This document shows, in pieces, positions 49,236 through 60,450 of a stretch of 64,000 nucleotides of DNA. A program made the position numbers and the translations under genes. Origin of the DNA: Vibrio maritimus (GTDB taxonomy: Bacteria > Pseudomonadota > Gammaproteobacteria > Enterobacterales > Vibrionaceae); NCBI GenBank assembly GCA_003263775.1, contig JYJJ01000047.1, positions 1 through 64,000 of the forward strand, in the 5' to 3' direction. The notes under the pieces are model-generated. The model was not told the DNA's origin. It made no database searches and saw only the letters and a program-made list of their open reading frames with translations. Position 1 is the stretch's first letter, and each line of letters opens with the position of its first letter.

Positions 49236-50450
49236 TTAGTGGTGTGCCCACTCAACCGTATCTAGGTCAATCCCTTCTTTATACATATCCCATAGAGGAG
49301 ACATGTCACGTAATTTGTTTACTGCTGTTCTGATCTGCTCAATCGCAAAGTCGATGTCTTCTTCAGTGGTGAAACGACCAAATGAGAAGCGAACCGAGCT
49401 GTGTGCAAGCTCATCATTTAGGCCTAGTGCACGTAGCACATAAGAAGGCTCTAGACTTGCTGAAGTACATGCAGAACCAGAAGATACTGCCAAGTCTTTA
49501 AGCGACATCAGTAGCGACTCACCTTCAACAAACGCAAAGCTCACGTTTAGGTTGTGTGGAACGCGCTGCTCTAGGTCACCATTGACTGTCACGGCTTCAA
49601 GATCTTTAACACCGTTCAGTAGACGGTCACGCAATGATTTTGCGTGGTCGTAGTCTTTCTGCATGTCTTGCTTAGCAACAGCAAACGCTTCGCCCATACC
49701 CACGATTTGGTGAGTAGGTAGTGTGCCAGAGCGGAAACCACGCTCATGACCGCCACCGTGCATTTGCGCTTCTAAACGGATACGTGGCTTACGACGTACG
49801 TAAAGCGCACCGATACCTTTCGGGCCGTATACTTTGTGAGCAGACAATGAAATCAAGTCGACTTTCATTTCTTGAACGTCGATAGGCAGTTTGCCTGCAG
49901 ATTGCGCTGCGTCTACGTGGAATACGATTTTCTTGCTACGGCAAAGCTCGCCGATAGCTGTAATATCTTGTACAACACCGATTTCATTGTTTACGTGCAT
50001 GATTGACACAAGCACTGTGTCTTCACGCATTGCCGCTTCTAGCTTAGCCAGGTCAACAATACCGTTTGATTCAGGCTCAAGGTAGGTCACTTCGAAGCCT
50101 TCACGCTCAAGCTGACGGCATGGGTCAAGAACCGCTTTGTGCTCAGTCTTAACCGTGATGATGTGCTTACCTTTCTTGCTGTAGAAGTGCGCAGCACCTT
50201 TAATAGCAAGGTTGTCAGACTCAGTAGCGCCAGACGTAAATACGACTTCGCGAGGGTCTGCGTTCAACAGATCAGCGATCTGTTCACGAGCGTTATCTAC
50301 TGCTTCTTCTGCTTGCCAACCAAAACGGTGAGAACGTGACGCTGGGTTACCAAAGGTACCGTCCATTGTCATGTATTGAACCATTTTTTCTGCAACCCTT
50401 GGATCGACAGGGCAAGTGGCAGAGTAGTCTAGATAAATAGGCAGTTTCAT
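49236..50450 (-). CDS. iscS: Cysteine desulfurase IscS
   Basis: PLP enzyme that takes sulfur from cysteine for Fe-S clusters and tRNA thiolation. The PLP-binding Lys206 is in [10 protein letters not shown], and the catalytic Cys328 is in [14 protein letters not shown]. At 404 residues it is full length. It starts 28 nt after the iscR stop codon, in the operon led by IscR. Confidence 0.98.
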   Translation of the reverse strand: MKLPIYLDYSATCPVDPRVAEKMVQYMTMDGTFGNPASRSHRFGWQAEEAVDNAREQIADLLNADPREVVFTSGATESDNLAIKGAAHFYSKKGKHIITVKTEHKAVLDPCRQLEREGFEVTYLEPESNGIVDLAKLEAAMREDTVLVSIMHVNNEIGVVQDITAIGELCRSKKIVFHVDAAQSAGKLPIDVQEMKVDLISLSAHKVYGPKGIGALYVRRKPRIRLEAQMHGGGHERGFRSGTLPTHQIVGMGEAFAVAKQDMQKDYDHAKSLRDRLLNGVKDLEAVTVNGDLEQRVPHNLNVSFAFVEGESLLMSLKDLAVSSGSACTSASLEPSYVLRALGLNDELAHSSVRFSFGRFTTEEDIDFAIEQIRTAVNKLRDMSPLWDMYKEGIDLDTVEWAHH

Positions 50451-50478
50451 TCTTTACTCCAATGTATAAGCGACACTA

Positions 50479-50985
50479 CTACGAGCGAACATTGATTCCG
50501 ATGGGTGCGGTGCTTGTACTTTTTCTTGAGAACCCATGATTTACCGCGAGATCTACGTCTTGTCGGTCTGAAATTTCTAATACTTCGTTATCTACCATCA
50601 ACTCACCGAGAGTGATGTTGTTTAGGAAGTCACTGATTCGAGAGCTTAAATCTCTCCACAGTGTGTGTGTGAGGCAACGTGTACCACCTTGGCAATCTCC
50701 TTTGCCAGCGCATTTTGTCGCATCAACGGACTCATCAACTGCAGCGATGACAGTACCGATTGAAATCTCATTGGCTTCTGCACCTAAGCGGTAACCACCA
50801 CCCGGGCCACGAACACTCGCTACTAAACCTGCTTTACGCAGTTTAGAGAACAGTTGTTCTAGATAAGACAAAGAGATACCTTGACGTTCAGAGATGTCAG
50901 CTAGAGGTACTGGGCTTTGCTGTGAGTGCAGTGCGACATCAAGCATCGCTGTTACTGCATATCTTCCTTTTGATGTAAGTCTCAT
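50479..50985 (-). CDS. iscR: Fe-S cluster regulator IscR
   Basis: Rrf2-family repressor that senses Fe-S status through a [2Fe-2S] cluster and represses the isc operon when holo. It has an N-terminal winged helix ([18 protein letters not shown]), a dimerisation helix, and the cluster ligands Cys92, Cys98 and Cys104 with His107 ([17 protein letters not shown]). It has 168 residues. Two IscR-type sites lie 41-90 nt upstream of the start, indicating autoregulation. Confidence 0.97.
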   Translation of the reverse strand: MRLTSKGRYAVTAMLDVALHSQQSPVPLADISERQGISLSYLEQLFSKLRKAGLVASVRGPGGGYRLGAEANEISIGTVIAAVDESVDATKCAGKGDCQGGTRCLTHTLWRDLSSRISDFLNNITLGELMVDNEVLEISDRQDVDLAVNHGFSRKSTSTAPIGINVRS

Positions 50986-51025
50986 ATCACACTATCCACA
51001 TTGATTATGTGGCATAAATATTTCC

Positions 51026-51075
51026 ATACCTGAGTATTTTAGTCAAGTATTTAATTGACTAAAATACTCAGGTAT
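51026..51075 (-). promoter_or_regulatory. Inverted pair of IscR type-1 sites in the iscR promoter
   Basis: Two copies of a 21-bp sequence (ATACCTGAGTATTTTAGTC and its complement) face each other across 8 nt: 51026-51046 and 51055-51075. Each matches the type-1 IscR consensus with CTTGACT/AGTCAAG and ACTCAGGTAT half-sites. TTGACT at 51041-51046 (minus strand), with AAATAT 17 nt downstream, can serve as the iscR promoter. The palindrome is perfect, so its RNA could also form a hairpin ending the upstream trmJ transcript. Confidence 0.8.
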
Positions 51076-51096
51076 TTAACCCAACAAAAGAAATGG

Positions 51097-51834
51097 TTAT
51101 TTTTTAACCCCTATCGTTTTTTCAACGGAGGTCAAAATGCCGCGCAATGTATTGATTTCCGTGGTTTCAGGACGCGCTCGACTAAACATTCTTCGCAACT
51201 TATTCATGACAAGCCCTGGCTTCTCCTTCGAGATAAACTGGGTATCCATGATGACTTTTTCAAGGTGTTGGTAGAATAATTCCAGTTCTTTGTGACGTGG
51301 ATAATCGACTTCACTTGGCTCAGAGTACTGCTGAGCTTCTCGCTCTAAATGCGCAACTCTAACTTCATAGCTAAGTGTTTGCACCGCCATAGCAAGGTTG
51401 AGCGAGCTGTACTCTGGGTTCGCAGGAATACACGTATGGTAGTGGCACAGCTGCAGCTCGTCATTGGTTAATCCAGTGCGCTCACGCCCAAATACCAAAG
51501 CCACCGAATGCTTTTCGCCTTCGACCGCAAATTTCTTACCACACTCTCTTGGCTCAATCATCGGCCAATCTAAAGTACGTGAGCGCGCACTTGAGCCAAC
51601 AACTAGGCCACAATCTTCCACCGCTTCTTCTAAAGTCGAAACGATTTTGGCACCTAATGCTATATCACTCGCACCCGCTGCCAACGCAACCGCCTGCGAA
51701 TCCACCTCGCATTGAGGGTCCACAAGCACCATCTGGCTTAGTCCCATTACCTTCATCGCTCGGGCAGCCGAACCGATATTTCCAGAATGAGAAGTCCCCA
51801 CCAGGACGATTTTTACGTTGTCTAGCATTGTCAC
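51097..51834 (-). CDS. trmJ: tRNA (cytidine/uridine-2'-O-)-methyltransferase TrmJ
   Basis: SPOUT-class methyltransferase modifying position 32 of tRNAs. The trefoil-knot domain starts [35 protein letters not shown] and [15 protein letters not shown] are the SAM-binding knot motifs. A C-terminal extension follows. It has 245 residues and an intact frame. It lies upstream of iscR on the same strand and divergent from suhB, the conserved suhB-trmJ-iscR order. Confidence 0.96.
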   Translation of the reverse strand: MTMLDNVKIVLVGTSHSGNIGSAARAMKVMGLSQMVLVDPQCEVDSQAVALAAGASDIALGAKIVSTLEEAVEDCGLVVGSSARSRTLDWPMIEPRECGKKFAVEGEKHSVALVFGRERTGLTNDELQLCHYHTCIPANPEYSSLNLAMAVQTLSYEVRVAHLEREAQQYSEPSEVDYPRHKELELFYQHLEKVIMDTQFISKEKPGLVMNKLRRMFSRARPETTEINTLRGILTSVEKTIGVKK

Positions 51835-51871
51835 GTTGCACTCATTTTACACAATCGCAGAATGGTAACAT

Positions 51872-51896
51872 AATCTTGACTAAAGTAGTCAGGATC
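51872..51896 (+). promoter_or_regulatory. IscR-like palindrome in the trmJ-suhB spacer
   Basis: CTTGACTAAAGTAGTCAGGAT contains the core GACTA-N3-TAGTC and flanks like the type-1 IscR consensus, and is close to the sites before iscR. TTGACT also lies where a suhB -35 element could be, with a weak TCTATT 17 nt on. Functional regulation of suhB or trmJ by IscR is an inference. Confidence 0.5.
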
Positions 51897-52005
51897 TTTC
51901 TATTCATAAAATTAACAGCACAAAAAATAACCACTTCCCTTTTGCCAAATCTTTGGTATACTTCGCGCCGCTTTTTGTTCTTTAACATCCGTTGGGAAAA
52001 TTCGT

Positions 52006-52809
52006 ATGCATCCAATGCTAAACATCGCTATACGCGCTGCGCGTAAAGCGGGCAACCATATTGCTAAATCACTAGAAAACACTGACAAGATTGAGTCAGT
52101 ACAGAAAGGCACTAATGACTTTGTTACTAACGTAGACAAAGACGCCGAAGCAATCATCATCAGCACTATCCAAGCTTCATACCCAGACCACAGCATCATT
52201 GCTGAAGAGGGTGGCCTAATTGAAGGTAAAGATAGCGACGTACAATGGATCATCGACCCACTGGATGGCACTAATAACTTCGTTCGAGGCATTCCTGCTT
52301 TTGCTGTATCTATTGCAGTTCGTATCAAAGGTAAAACAGAAGTAGCGTGTGTTTACGACCCAATGGTTAACGAGCTTTTCACTGCACAACGCGGTGCTGG
52401 CGCTCAGCTTAACAATGCACGTATCCGTGTAACTCAGCTTAAAGATATCAAAGGTACTATCATCGGTACTGGCTTCCCATTCAAGCAGAAGCAACACTCT
52501 GAAAGCTACTTCAAGATCATGTCTTCTATGTTCAACGAGTGCTCTGACTTCCGTCGCGCTGGTTCTGCAGCTCTAGACCTATGTTACGTAGCAGCTGGTC
52601 GTCTAGACGGTTACTTCGAGCTTGGTCTAAAACCATGGGACATGGCAGCAGGCGAACTGATTGCTCGTGAAGCCGGTGCTATCGTAACTGACTTCTCTGG
52701 CGGTACTGAGTACATGAAGTCTGGTAACGTTGTTGCTTCAAGCGCACGTGGCGTGAAAGCGATGCTTAAACACATCCGTGAAAACGGTAACGAAGCTATC
52801 CTTAAGTAA
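52006..52809 (+). CDS. suhB: Inositol-1-monophosphatase family protein SuhB
   Basis: Mg2+-dependent phosphatase fold; in E. coli SuhB also works in rRNA transcription antitermination complexes. It has 267 residues, normal length. The metal-binding motifs are ITGEE-like IIAEEGG, WIIDPLDGTNNF (WxxDPxDGTxNF) and the C-terminal WDMAAGELIAREAGA. The gene is intact, with codon usage rich in strongly preferred codons, suggesting high expression. It is divergent from trmJ and followed by a terminator. Confidence 0.97.
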   Translation: MHPMLNIAIRAARKAGNHIAKSLENTDKIESVQKGTNDFVTNVDKDAEAIIISTIQASYPDHSIIAEEGGLIEGKDSDVQWIIDPLDGTNNFVRGIPAFAVSIAVRIKGKTEVACVYDPMVNELFTAQRGAGAQLNNARIRVTQLKDIKGTIIGTGFPFKQKQHSESYFKIMSSMFNECSDFRRAGSAALDLCYVAAGRLDGYFELGLKPWDMAAGELIAREAGAIVTDFSGGTEYMKSGNVVASSARGVKAMLKHIRENGNEAILK

Positions 52810-52866
52810 TTCTCTGCAGCTTAAGTAGTTCTGTAGAAGAAAGCACAGCCCGTCACAGCTGAATTT

Positions 52867-52897
52867 GAAATCCCGACCTATGGTCGGGATTTTTTTA
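52867..52897 (+). terminator. Terminator of suhB
   Basis: A 9-bp stem (ATCCCGACC at 52870-52878 with its complement at 52882-52890) is followed by T7. It lies about 60 nt after the suhB stop codon. Confidence 0.93.
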
Positions 52898-52945
52898 TGC
52901 GACATAGACTACGTGTTTAATCAACCACTCGAACCTCAATCTCTA

Positions 52946-53404
52946 TCAACCGACGCTCAATTTCTTTGGCATACTGAGTGAGCTAGGATCACCATTTTCT
53001 GAGTAGTCTGTCATAACTTCTATTAAATTAGTTCGAAGCATATTTAGATCATCTAATTCATGTCCAGAAAAGTCGGTAAACATAGGCGATTGCAGTTCAT
53101 CAAGCCAATCTCTGAACACATAAGGGTTTTCCTCAAATGTCGATAACATCAAGCCGGGCTTTGCGATAATCAACTTTGCCATCGTGGTAGAAATTTCACC
53201 ACCAATAGCGCCATCTCGAGCTTTCCATATCTCCCACATAATGTTAGCGATCGGTATCAAGGCAACGCTATCATTAGCCTCTATCGCACTATCGATATAG
53301 TCATGGTTTTGTAGAAACCATTGAAAATTAGCCTCATTTCGGTAAGACGATGCCTCTACAGAAACAGACAATATAAACAAGCAAGATACTAGAAACAATT
53401 TCAT
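52946..53404 (-). CDS. Hypothetical exported protein
   Basis: I do not recognise this 152-residue protein. It has a clear N-terminal signal peptide (MKLFLVSCLFILSVSVEAS, cleavage near residue 19) with a Cys at position 8 but no proper lipobox, so a soluble periplasmic location is likely. The rest is mostly helical and acidic, with Trp-rich patches (FQWFLQNHDYIDSAIE, MWEIWKARDG). Its ATG overlaps the stop codon of the upstream DUF5675-like gene (TAATG), so the two are translationally coupled. The pair sits between the convergent suhB and secDF units and is AT-rich compared with them. It could be a partner or immunity protein for the upstream enzyme. Confidence 0.75.
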   Translation of the reverse strand: MKLFLVSCLFILSVSVEASSYRNEANFQWFLQNHDYIDSAIEANDSVALIPIANIMWEIWKARDGAIGGEISTTMAKLIIAKPGLMLSTFEENPYVFRDWLDELQSPMFTDFSGHELDDLNMLRTNLIEVMTDYSENGDPSSLSMPKKLSVG

Positions 53405-53834
53405 TATTTAGACCCAAAGCAATTGATAATTTTGATCTCAACCTTGTCTGAACTATCTATCAAAGAAAAAATCTCATTTAGCGCGGCTTTGCTATTTCCA
53501 ACATAATAGTTTCCATCTCCATGCTGCCCCCAAGACTTTCCGGGCATCAAACACCCTTCCGTATCATCATGTAATTACCTGAGTGAATAAGAATAAAAGT
53601 TCTTCCCGAAACATTCTGAAGTTCATAGACACTCTTATGCTTAAGAGAAAAGTAAGGCTTAGCTAGATAAGTCCCCTCTGGTATCCGTTTATCGGAACCC
53701 TCCAATGTAGAATCCGGACCACCAGGTTCAAGGACAAACCAACTTTTTGCAGTTCCTTCAACCTTTAAATTCCCTAGCGTTGTATCCCCATACTGTTTTG
53801 TTCTTCTTATTGTCACAACAGACTTCAACTGCAT
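53404..53834 (-). CDS. DUF5675-like protein (frameshifted)
   Basis: The N-terminal 88 codons read as a DUF5675-type protein (TTLGNLKVEG, FVLEPGG, KRIPEGTYLAKPY). The frame then breaks near 53571, in HSGNY. Adding one base restores a continuation DDTEGCLMPGKSWG and a further 50 residues ending in INCFGSK, 143 in all. The HSGN-x-DDTEGC arrangement resembles the His and Cys motif of L,D-transpeptidase-like catalytic sites, but relation to that fold is a suggestion only. The function of the family is unknown. The stop codon overlaps the start of the exported-protein gene. No mobile-element gene was seen beside it. Confidence 0.72.
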
Positions 53835-53954
53835 AATTCATTCCTGAAAAATCAAACTTACTACAGGAATATAAAGTGAATTTGACGCTCAAGTTTTAAG
53901 CATTTGAATATTCTGGGCGCGCAGAATGCTTTTTAGTAACCATTTAACACATCA

Positions 53955-53989
53955 GTTACAAAAACGGCCCTGCAAATGCAGGGCCGTTT
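53955..53989 (-). terminator. Terminator of the sec operon (secF)
   Basis: A 13-bp perfect stem (AAACGGCCCTGCA at 53962-53974 with its complement at 53977-53989) is followed by TTTTTG on the minus strand. It lies 22 nt after the secF stop codon. Confidence 0.92.
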
Positions 53990-54010
53990 CATCAAATCCA
54001 ATAATCTGCC

Positions 54011-54958
54011 TTATGGCATCTCATCAAACTCAGCGCCTTCTTTTTCAATCTGTGGCGGCATTAGGTGCTCTCTCTGGATACCCAGTTTCAGAGCTAGCGC
54101 AGATGCTACGTAGATAGAAGAGTAAGTACCGACCGTGATACCTAACAACAATGCTGTTGCAAAGCCGTGGATCATCGCACCACCTTGAGTGAATAGTGCG
54201 ATAACTACGAACAAAGTAGTACCGGACGTAATCAAGGTACGGCTTAGTGTTTGCGTGATTGAGCTGTTCATGATGTCAGCTGGCTCACCCTTACGCATCT
54301 TGCGGAAGTTCTCACGGATACGGTCAAATACAACGATGGTATCGTTGAGTGAGTAACCGACAACCGTTAGAAGTGCTGCGACAATCGTCAAATCGACTTC
54401 AATCTGCATAAGCGAGAAGATGCCTAGCGTGATGATAACGTCGTGTGCAAGCGCGAGTACCGCACCCGCCGCCAAACGCCATTCAAATCGCACTGATACA
54501 TAGATCAAGATACAGATGAGCGACACAAGGATCGCAAGACCGCCCGCCTCTGTAAGCTCATCACCTACGTTTGGACCTACGAACTCGATACGACGCATTT
54601 CAACGTCTTCACCTGTACCTACACGAATAGCATCGAGGATCTGGTTGCCCAGCGCTTCTGCTTGCATGTCATCACGAGGACGAAGACGAACCATAACATC
54701 ACGAGCAGAACCGAAGTTCTGTACCGTAGCATCGCCAAAGCCTTTCGCATCGAGTGCTGAACGGACTTCCTCAAGGTTTGCTGGCTGTTCAAAGCCTACC
54801 TCGATAAGTGTACCGCCAGTAAAGTCTAGACCCCAGTTAAGCCACTTCGTCGACAGTGTAAAAATAGCTGCACCGATCATCACAATAGATAGAACGAACG
54901 CAACTTTTGACCAACGCATAAAGTCGATCGTTTTGTCTGCTTTCATTATCTGAAACAT
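54011..54958 (-). CDS. secF: Protein translocase subunit SecF
   Basis: Inner-membrane partner of SecD that uses the proton-motive force to drive late steps of protein export. It has 315 residues with six membrane helices around a first periplasmic domain. Conserved segments are LNWGLDFTGGTLIEVGF, the periplasmic P1 head, and TVVGYSLNDTIVVFDRIREN. It ends in a charged cytoplasmic tail. It is 9 nt downstream of secD, the last gene of the queA-tgt-yajC-secD-secF operon. Confidence 0.97.
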   Translation of the reverse strand: MFQIMKADKTIDFMRWSKVAFVLSIVMIGAAIFTLSTKWLNWGLDFTGGTLIEVGFEQPANLEEVRSALDAKGFGDATVQNFGSARDVMVRLRPRDDMQAEALGNQILDAIRVGTGEDVEMRRIEFVGPNVGDELTEAGGLAILVSLICILIYVSVRFEWRLAAGAVLALAHDVIITLGIFSLMQIEVDLTIVAALLTVVGYSLNDTIVVFDRIRENFRKMRKGEPADIMNSSITQTLSRTLITSGTTLFVVIALFTQGGAMIHGFATALLLGITVGTYSSIYVASALALKLGIQREHLMPPQIEKEGAEFDEMP

Positions 54959-54967
54959 AACTAACCC

Positions 54968-56824
54968 TTAGATCGACAATTTGTTGATACGCTTACCGCC
55001 ATAAACCAGGTTCACGAGACAACGTGTACCGATGATAGCTGTAAACATAGAAGTAATAATACCGATAGACAGTGTTACCGCGAAGCCTTTGATCGCACCT
55101 GTACCTACAGCAAATAGAATGATCGCTGTAATCAAGGTGGTGATGTTCGCATCGGCGATGGTACTGAAAGCGTTAGCATAACCTTGGTGAATCGCCTGCT
55201 GAGGGTTACGTCCATCTTTCAGTTCTTCACGTATCCGCTCAAAGATCAGAACGTTCGCATCCACCGCCATACCAACCGTCAGTACGATACCAGCGATACC
55301 TGGCAGCGTCATCGTCGCGCCTGGAATCATCGACATAACACCAACGATAAGAACGATATTCGCCATCAACGCCATGTTGGCAAACAGACCAAATCGACGG
55401 TAGTAAACCAGCGTAAATAGCATCACGGCAATCATACCTGTGATACACGCTTTGATACCCATATCGATGTTTTGCTGACCCATTGATGGACCGATGGTAC
55501 GTTCTTCAACAATCGAAATCGGTGCAATCAGAGCACCTGCACGAAGCAGTAGCGCTAAGTTGTGCGCTTCAGCAGCAGAATCGATACCTGTGATACGGAA
55601 GTTACGACCAAGTGCAGACTGAATTGTCGCTTGGTTGATCACTTCTTCATGCTTATCAAGGATAACTTTGCCTTCTGGCGTACGCTTGCCGCTGTCTTTA
55701 TATTCAGCGAAAACCGTTGCCATTAGCTTACCGATGTTCTGACGTGAGAACGCTGCCATCTTGTTACCACCTTCGCTGTCTAGCGAGATGTTAACTTGTG
55801 GGCGACCATATTCGTCTGCGCTAGAGCTTGCATCAGTAATGCTCGCACCGCCTAAGATAACGCGCTTCTTAAGCACAACCGGACGACCGTCACGATCAAG
55901 CTTAATCTCGCTACCCGCTGGAGCACGACCACTTGCTGCGGCAGCCAAGTCAGCAGAACTGTCTACTTCGCGGAACTCTAGTGTTGCTGTTGCGCCCAAA
56001 ATTTCTTTCGCACGCGCAGTATCTTGAACACCTGGTAGCTCAACCACGATGCGGCTCGCACCTTGACGCTGAACCAATGGCTCTGCCACACCCAGTTCGT
56101 TTACACGATTACGTAGGATAGTGATGTTCTGCTCTACAGCGTAGTTACGGATTTCTTGAAGGCGAGTTTCTTTGAATCGAGCGACCAAAGCAAAGCGGCC
56201 GTTTGAGTCAGAATCGAAGAAGTCCATATCTGGGTATTTTGCTTCCAGTACAGTCTTCGCTTCTGCAAGTTGCTCGGCATTGCGTAGCAGTACTTCTACG
56301 CCATCTTTACCCGCTGGGCGGATAGAGCGATAACGGATGCGCTCTTCACGAAGATCGCTTCTAAAGCCTTCTTCTTGCTGACCGACCAGTTTTTCCATCG
56401 CGGCATCCATATCCACTTCCATCAAGAAGTGAACACCACCACGAAGGTCAAGACCAAGTTTCATTGGCGCAGCGCCAATAGATTCAAGCCAATCAGGGGT
56501 AGCTGGAGCAAGGTTAAGTGCAACGATTGAATCTTTGCCTAACGCTTCACTGATGATATCACGGGCACTGATCTGAGTATCAGTGTCAGTAAAACGAACA
56601 AGAATGGAGCCATTTTCTAGAGCAATGGACTTACGAGAGAGTTGCTCTTCATCAAGAGCTTTAGTGACAGTATCCAGCGTCGACATATCAACAGAGGCGC
56701 CACGCGCCCCTGTAATTTGAATAGCCGGATCTTCACCGTATAGATTGGGAAGTGCGTATAACGCCGCTGCCGCAATGGCGAATATCACCATCAGGTACTT
56801 CCACAAAGGGTAACGATTTAGCAC
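54968..56824 (-). CDS. secD: Protein translocase subunit SecD
   Basis: Larger subunit of the SecDF export motor. The 618-residue protein starts with an N-terminal helix ([20 protein letters not shown]). A large periplasmic region ([15 protein letters not shown], then [17 protein letters not shown]) is followed by five helices, with [18 protein letters not shown] as the conserved cytoplasmic-loop region. Start context and length are normal. It follows yajC by 20 nt. Confidence 0.97.
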   Translation of the reverse strand: MLNRYPLWKYLMVIFAIAAAALYALPNLYGEDPAIQITGARGASVDMSTLDTVTKALDEEQLSRKSIALENGSILVRFTDTDTQISARDIISEALGKDSIVALNLAPATPDWLESIGAAPMKLGLDLRGGVHFLMEVDMDAAMEKLVGQQEEGFRSDLREERIRYRSIRPAGKDGVEVLLRNAEQLAEAKTVLEAKYPDMDFFDSDSNGRFALVARFKETRLQEIRNYAVEQNITILRNRVNELGVAEPLVQRQGASRIVVELPGVQDTARAKEILGATATLEFREVDSSADLAAAASGRAPAGSEIKLDRDGRPVVLKKRVILGGASITDASSSADEYGRPQVNISLDSEGGNKMAAFSRQNIGKLMATVFAEYKDSGKRTPEGKVILDKHEEVINQATIQSALGRNFRITGIDSAAEAHNLALLLRAGALIAPISIVEERTIGPSMGQQNIDMGIKACITGMIAVMLFTLVYYRRFGLFANMALMANIVLIVGVMSMIPGATMTLPGIAGIVLTVGMAVDANVLIFERIREELKDGRNPQQAIHQGYANAFSTIADANITTLITAIILFAVGTGAIKGFAVTLSIGIITSMFTAIIGTRCLVNLVYGGKRINKLSI

Positions 56825-56844
56825 AGCGAGATCCTATAGCTGTT

Positions 56845-57174
56845 TTATAGAGACTTCAGCGTACCTTTTGGTAGCACTGCAGTAACGAAGTCTTTCTTGA
56901 TAACTACTTCATTGTTGTCGTTTAGTGCGATAGCAATGTAGTCGTTGTCTTCAGCGATTTTAGTGATTTTACCAATTAGACCGCCGTTAGTTAGGACTTC
57001 GTCGCCCTTACCCATAGAAGCCATTAGGTTTTTGTGCTCTTTTGCACGCTTCGCTTGTGGGCGGTAAATCATGAAGTAAAAAATTACCGCGAACATGCCT
57101 AGCATGATTAGCATTTCGAAACCGCCACCTTGTGGTGCTGCTTCAGCTGCGTGTGCTGCAGAGATCAAACTCAT
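56845..57174 (-). CDS. yajC: Sec translocon accessory subunit YajC
   Basis: Small inner-membrane protein of the SecDF-YajC complex. The 109-residue protein has one membrane helix (MLIMLGMFAVIFYFMIYRPQAKRAKEHK) with the typical FYFMIYRPQ sequence at its end, then a cytoplasmic tail containing MGKGDEVLTNGGLIGKI. It lies between tgt and secD in the operon. Confidence 0.96.
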   Translation of the reverse strand: MSLISAAHAAEAAPQGGGFEMLIMLGMFAVIFYFMIYRPQAKRAKEHKNLMASMGKGDEVLTNGGLIGKITKIAEDNDYIAIALNDNNEVVIKKDFVTAVLPKGTLKSL

Positions 57175-57343
57175 CGGAGAACATCCTCTTTAATGTAAAT
57201 ACATATCCAAAATTGGGCTATCCCCCTATCTTTTCAAGAAGCAAACGGTAACTCAATGTTTCTTATTCGCTTAGAGGCACAAAAAGTGTGACCCAGAGCT
57301 AGGATTTGTTACCTATTGCAGGGATAGCCGACTATTTAGCCAA

Positions 57344-58488
<1,145 letters not shown>

Positions 58489-58671
58489 GAAGCCTCCAAA
58501 TTGCCAGAGACACAGTCTGACTCAATCTTAAAACGCACTAACAAGCGTAGCTTGCCGCACTTAGATCCGCCCGCCCAACATAGCTCGTTAGGCGAAAGGT
58601 TTTGGTGTTCCCTACCGTATTCCACTGAGTCCTTGAGTGAAATAAAAACTGTCGCTCACTACGGACGTGAA

Positions 58672-59724
58672 TTACGCCGTCTTCTTGGTAATGAACATCG
58701 CATCACCGTAGCTAAAGAAGCGATATTTTTGCTCTACCGCATGTTGGTAGGCATTCATGACATTGTCATAGCCTGCAAACGCACTCACCAACATGATAAG
58801 CGTTGATTCTGGTAGGTGGAAGTTGGTCACGAGACAATCCACCAGCTGATACTCATAGCCAGGGAAGATGAAAATTTCGGTATCACCAAAGAAAGGCACC
58901 AGCTCGGTACCATTTTTCAATGCATCTTGCGCTGCACTCTCGAGTGAGCGTACTGAGGTGGTACCCACTGCAATAATACGGCCGCCGTTCGCTTTGGTCT
59001 CTGCAATCGCATCCACCACGTCTTGAGGTACTTCCACGTACTCTGCATGCATGTGGTGGTCATGAATATTTTCAACGCGAACTGGCTGGAATGTGCCAGC
59101 ACCAACGTGAAGCGTCACATACGCAAAGTTGGCACCTTTCGCTTTGATCTGCTCAAGAACACTGTCATCAAAGTGAAGGCCCGCAGTTGGAGCGGCAACC
59201 GCACCTGGCTTTTCGTTATAAACCGTTTGGTAGCGCTCTTTATCTGCATCTTCATCTGGACGATCGATGTAAGGCGGCAGTGGCATGTGGCCAACATCAT
59301 TTAGAATCTCAAGCACTGTCTTGTCTGACTGCATTTCAATTTCAAACAATGCATCGTGACGCGCCCTCATGATCGCTTGGTATTCGTCGTTTTCACCCAA
59401 GAATAACTCGGTACCTGGCTTTGGTGATTTTGAACAACGTACGTGCGCAAGAACGCGCTTGTCATCAAGCATACGCTCTACCAGTACTTCTAGCTTACCG
59501 CCAGAGGCTTTGCGACCGAACATACGTGCCGGGATAACGCGCGTGTTGTTGAATACAAGAAGGTCACCAGGCTGAACTTGGCTGACGATATCCGTGAAGT
59601 TTCCATCTACAACTTCACCCGTGTTACCGGTCAATTGAAGCAGTCGGCTTGAGCTGCGCTCTGCCTTTGGGTAACGAGCAATCAGCTCATCAGGTAATTC
59701 GAAGTGAAAATCTGAAACTTGCAT
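58672..59724 (-). CDS. queA: S-adenosylmethionine:tRNA ribosyltransferase-isomerase QueA
   Basis: Adds the epoxycyclopentane moiety to preQ1-tRNA. I choose the ATG at 59724 ([19 protein letters not shown]), giving 350 residues. The open frame extends upstream to 59856, but that part is not QueA-like. Conserved stretches are [25 protein letters not shown] and [15 protein letters not shown]. The gene starts the queA-tgt-yajC-secDF operon. The 183-nt gap to tgt holds no recognised gene or terminator. Confidence 0.97.
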   Translation of the reverse strand: MQVSDFHFELPDELIARYPKAERSSSRLLQLTGNTGEVVDGNFTDIVSQVQPGDLLVFNNTRVIPARMFGRKASGGKLEVLVERMLDDKRVLAHVRCSKSPKPGTELFLGENDEYQAIMRARHDALFEIEMQSDKTVLEILNDVGHMPLPPYIDRPDEDADKERYQTVYNEKPGAVAAPTAGLHFDDSVLEQIKAKGANFAYVTLHVGAGTFQPVRVENIHDHHMHAEYVEVPQDVVDAIAETKANGGRIIAVGTTSVRSLESAAQDALKNGTELVPFFGDTEIFIFPGYEYQLVDCLVTNFHLPESTLIMLVSAFAGYDNVMNAYQHAVEQKYRFFSYGDAMFITKKTA

Positions 59725-59979
59725 AACACCAATCTTCTTTATTAAGCGACTAAAACGGCGAAAAAATTCGCAGCCGCATAGTATAAAGTGACCCGTTGGA
59801 ATAGCAAGCTGAACCGACGTTTGTGACCAGTTATCCCGTGATTTACCAAGCGCCATTTAAACCACTTTGTCAATAGGGATATTTTGTGAGTTGAACGGCA
59901 AAAAACGATGTTAATCTCAGATTTAATCAGTGAAAAAATCTATAGTTAAAGTACACAAACAGCACGAGTTGGAGGCCAT

Positions 59980-60450
59980 ATGATTAAGGTCCAAGATATG
60001 ATGACTCGCAACCCTCACACCCTATTGCGGTCTCACTCACTAGCCGACGCTAAACACACGATGGAAGCGCTCGATATTCGCCATATTCCCATCGTCGATG
60101 CCGAACGTCATCTGCTAGGCATTGTTTCACAACGTGACGTTCTCGCGGCGCAAGAATCTATCTTGCAGAAAATACCCAGCGATCAGTCTTATACTCTGTC
60201 GACACCACTTAGCGAAGTCATGCGCACTAACATTATGACCGCAGAACCGCGAGCGGGTTTGAAAGAAAGCGCTCTATATATGCAAAAACATAAGGTCGGT
60301 TGCTTACCTGTAGTACATAACAAACAACTGGTCGGCATTATCACGGACAGTGACTTTGTCGCGATTGCAATCAACCTATTAGAGCTGCAAGAAGATAGCG
60401 AACCAGAAGAGATTCAATCCGAAGGTGATAGCGAAAGCGTCAGCCTGTAG
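59980..60450 (+). CDS. CBS-domain pair protein
   Basis: The 156-residue cytoplasmic protein has two CBS domains and no other catalytic part. CBS1 is near residues 7-60 (MMTRNPHTLL, HIPIVD, GIVSQRDVL) and CBS2 near 78-135 (VMRTNIMTAEP, GCLPVV, GIITDSDFVAIA). Such proteins usually bind adenosine nucleotides as sensors or regulators. The acidic C-terminal tail has no known motif. The ATG follows TTGGAGG. It stands alone, divergent from queA. Confidence 0.85.
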   Translation: MIKVQDMMTRNPHTLLRSHSLADAKHTMEALDIRHIPIVDAERHLLGIVSQRDVLAAQESILQKIPSDQSYTLSTPLSEVMRTNIMTAEPRAGLKESALYMQKHKVGCLPVVHNKQLVGIITDSDFVAIAINLLELQEDSEPEEIQSEGDSESVSL

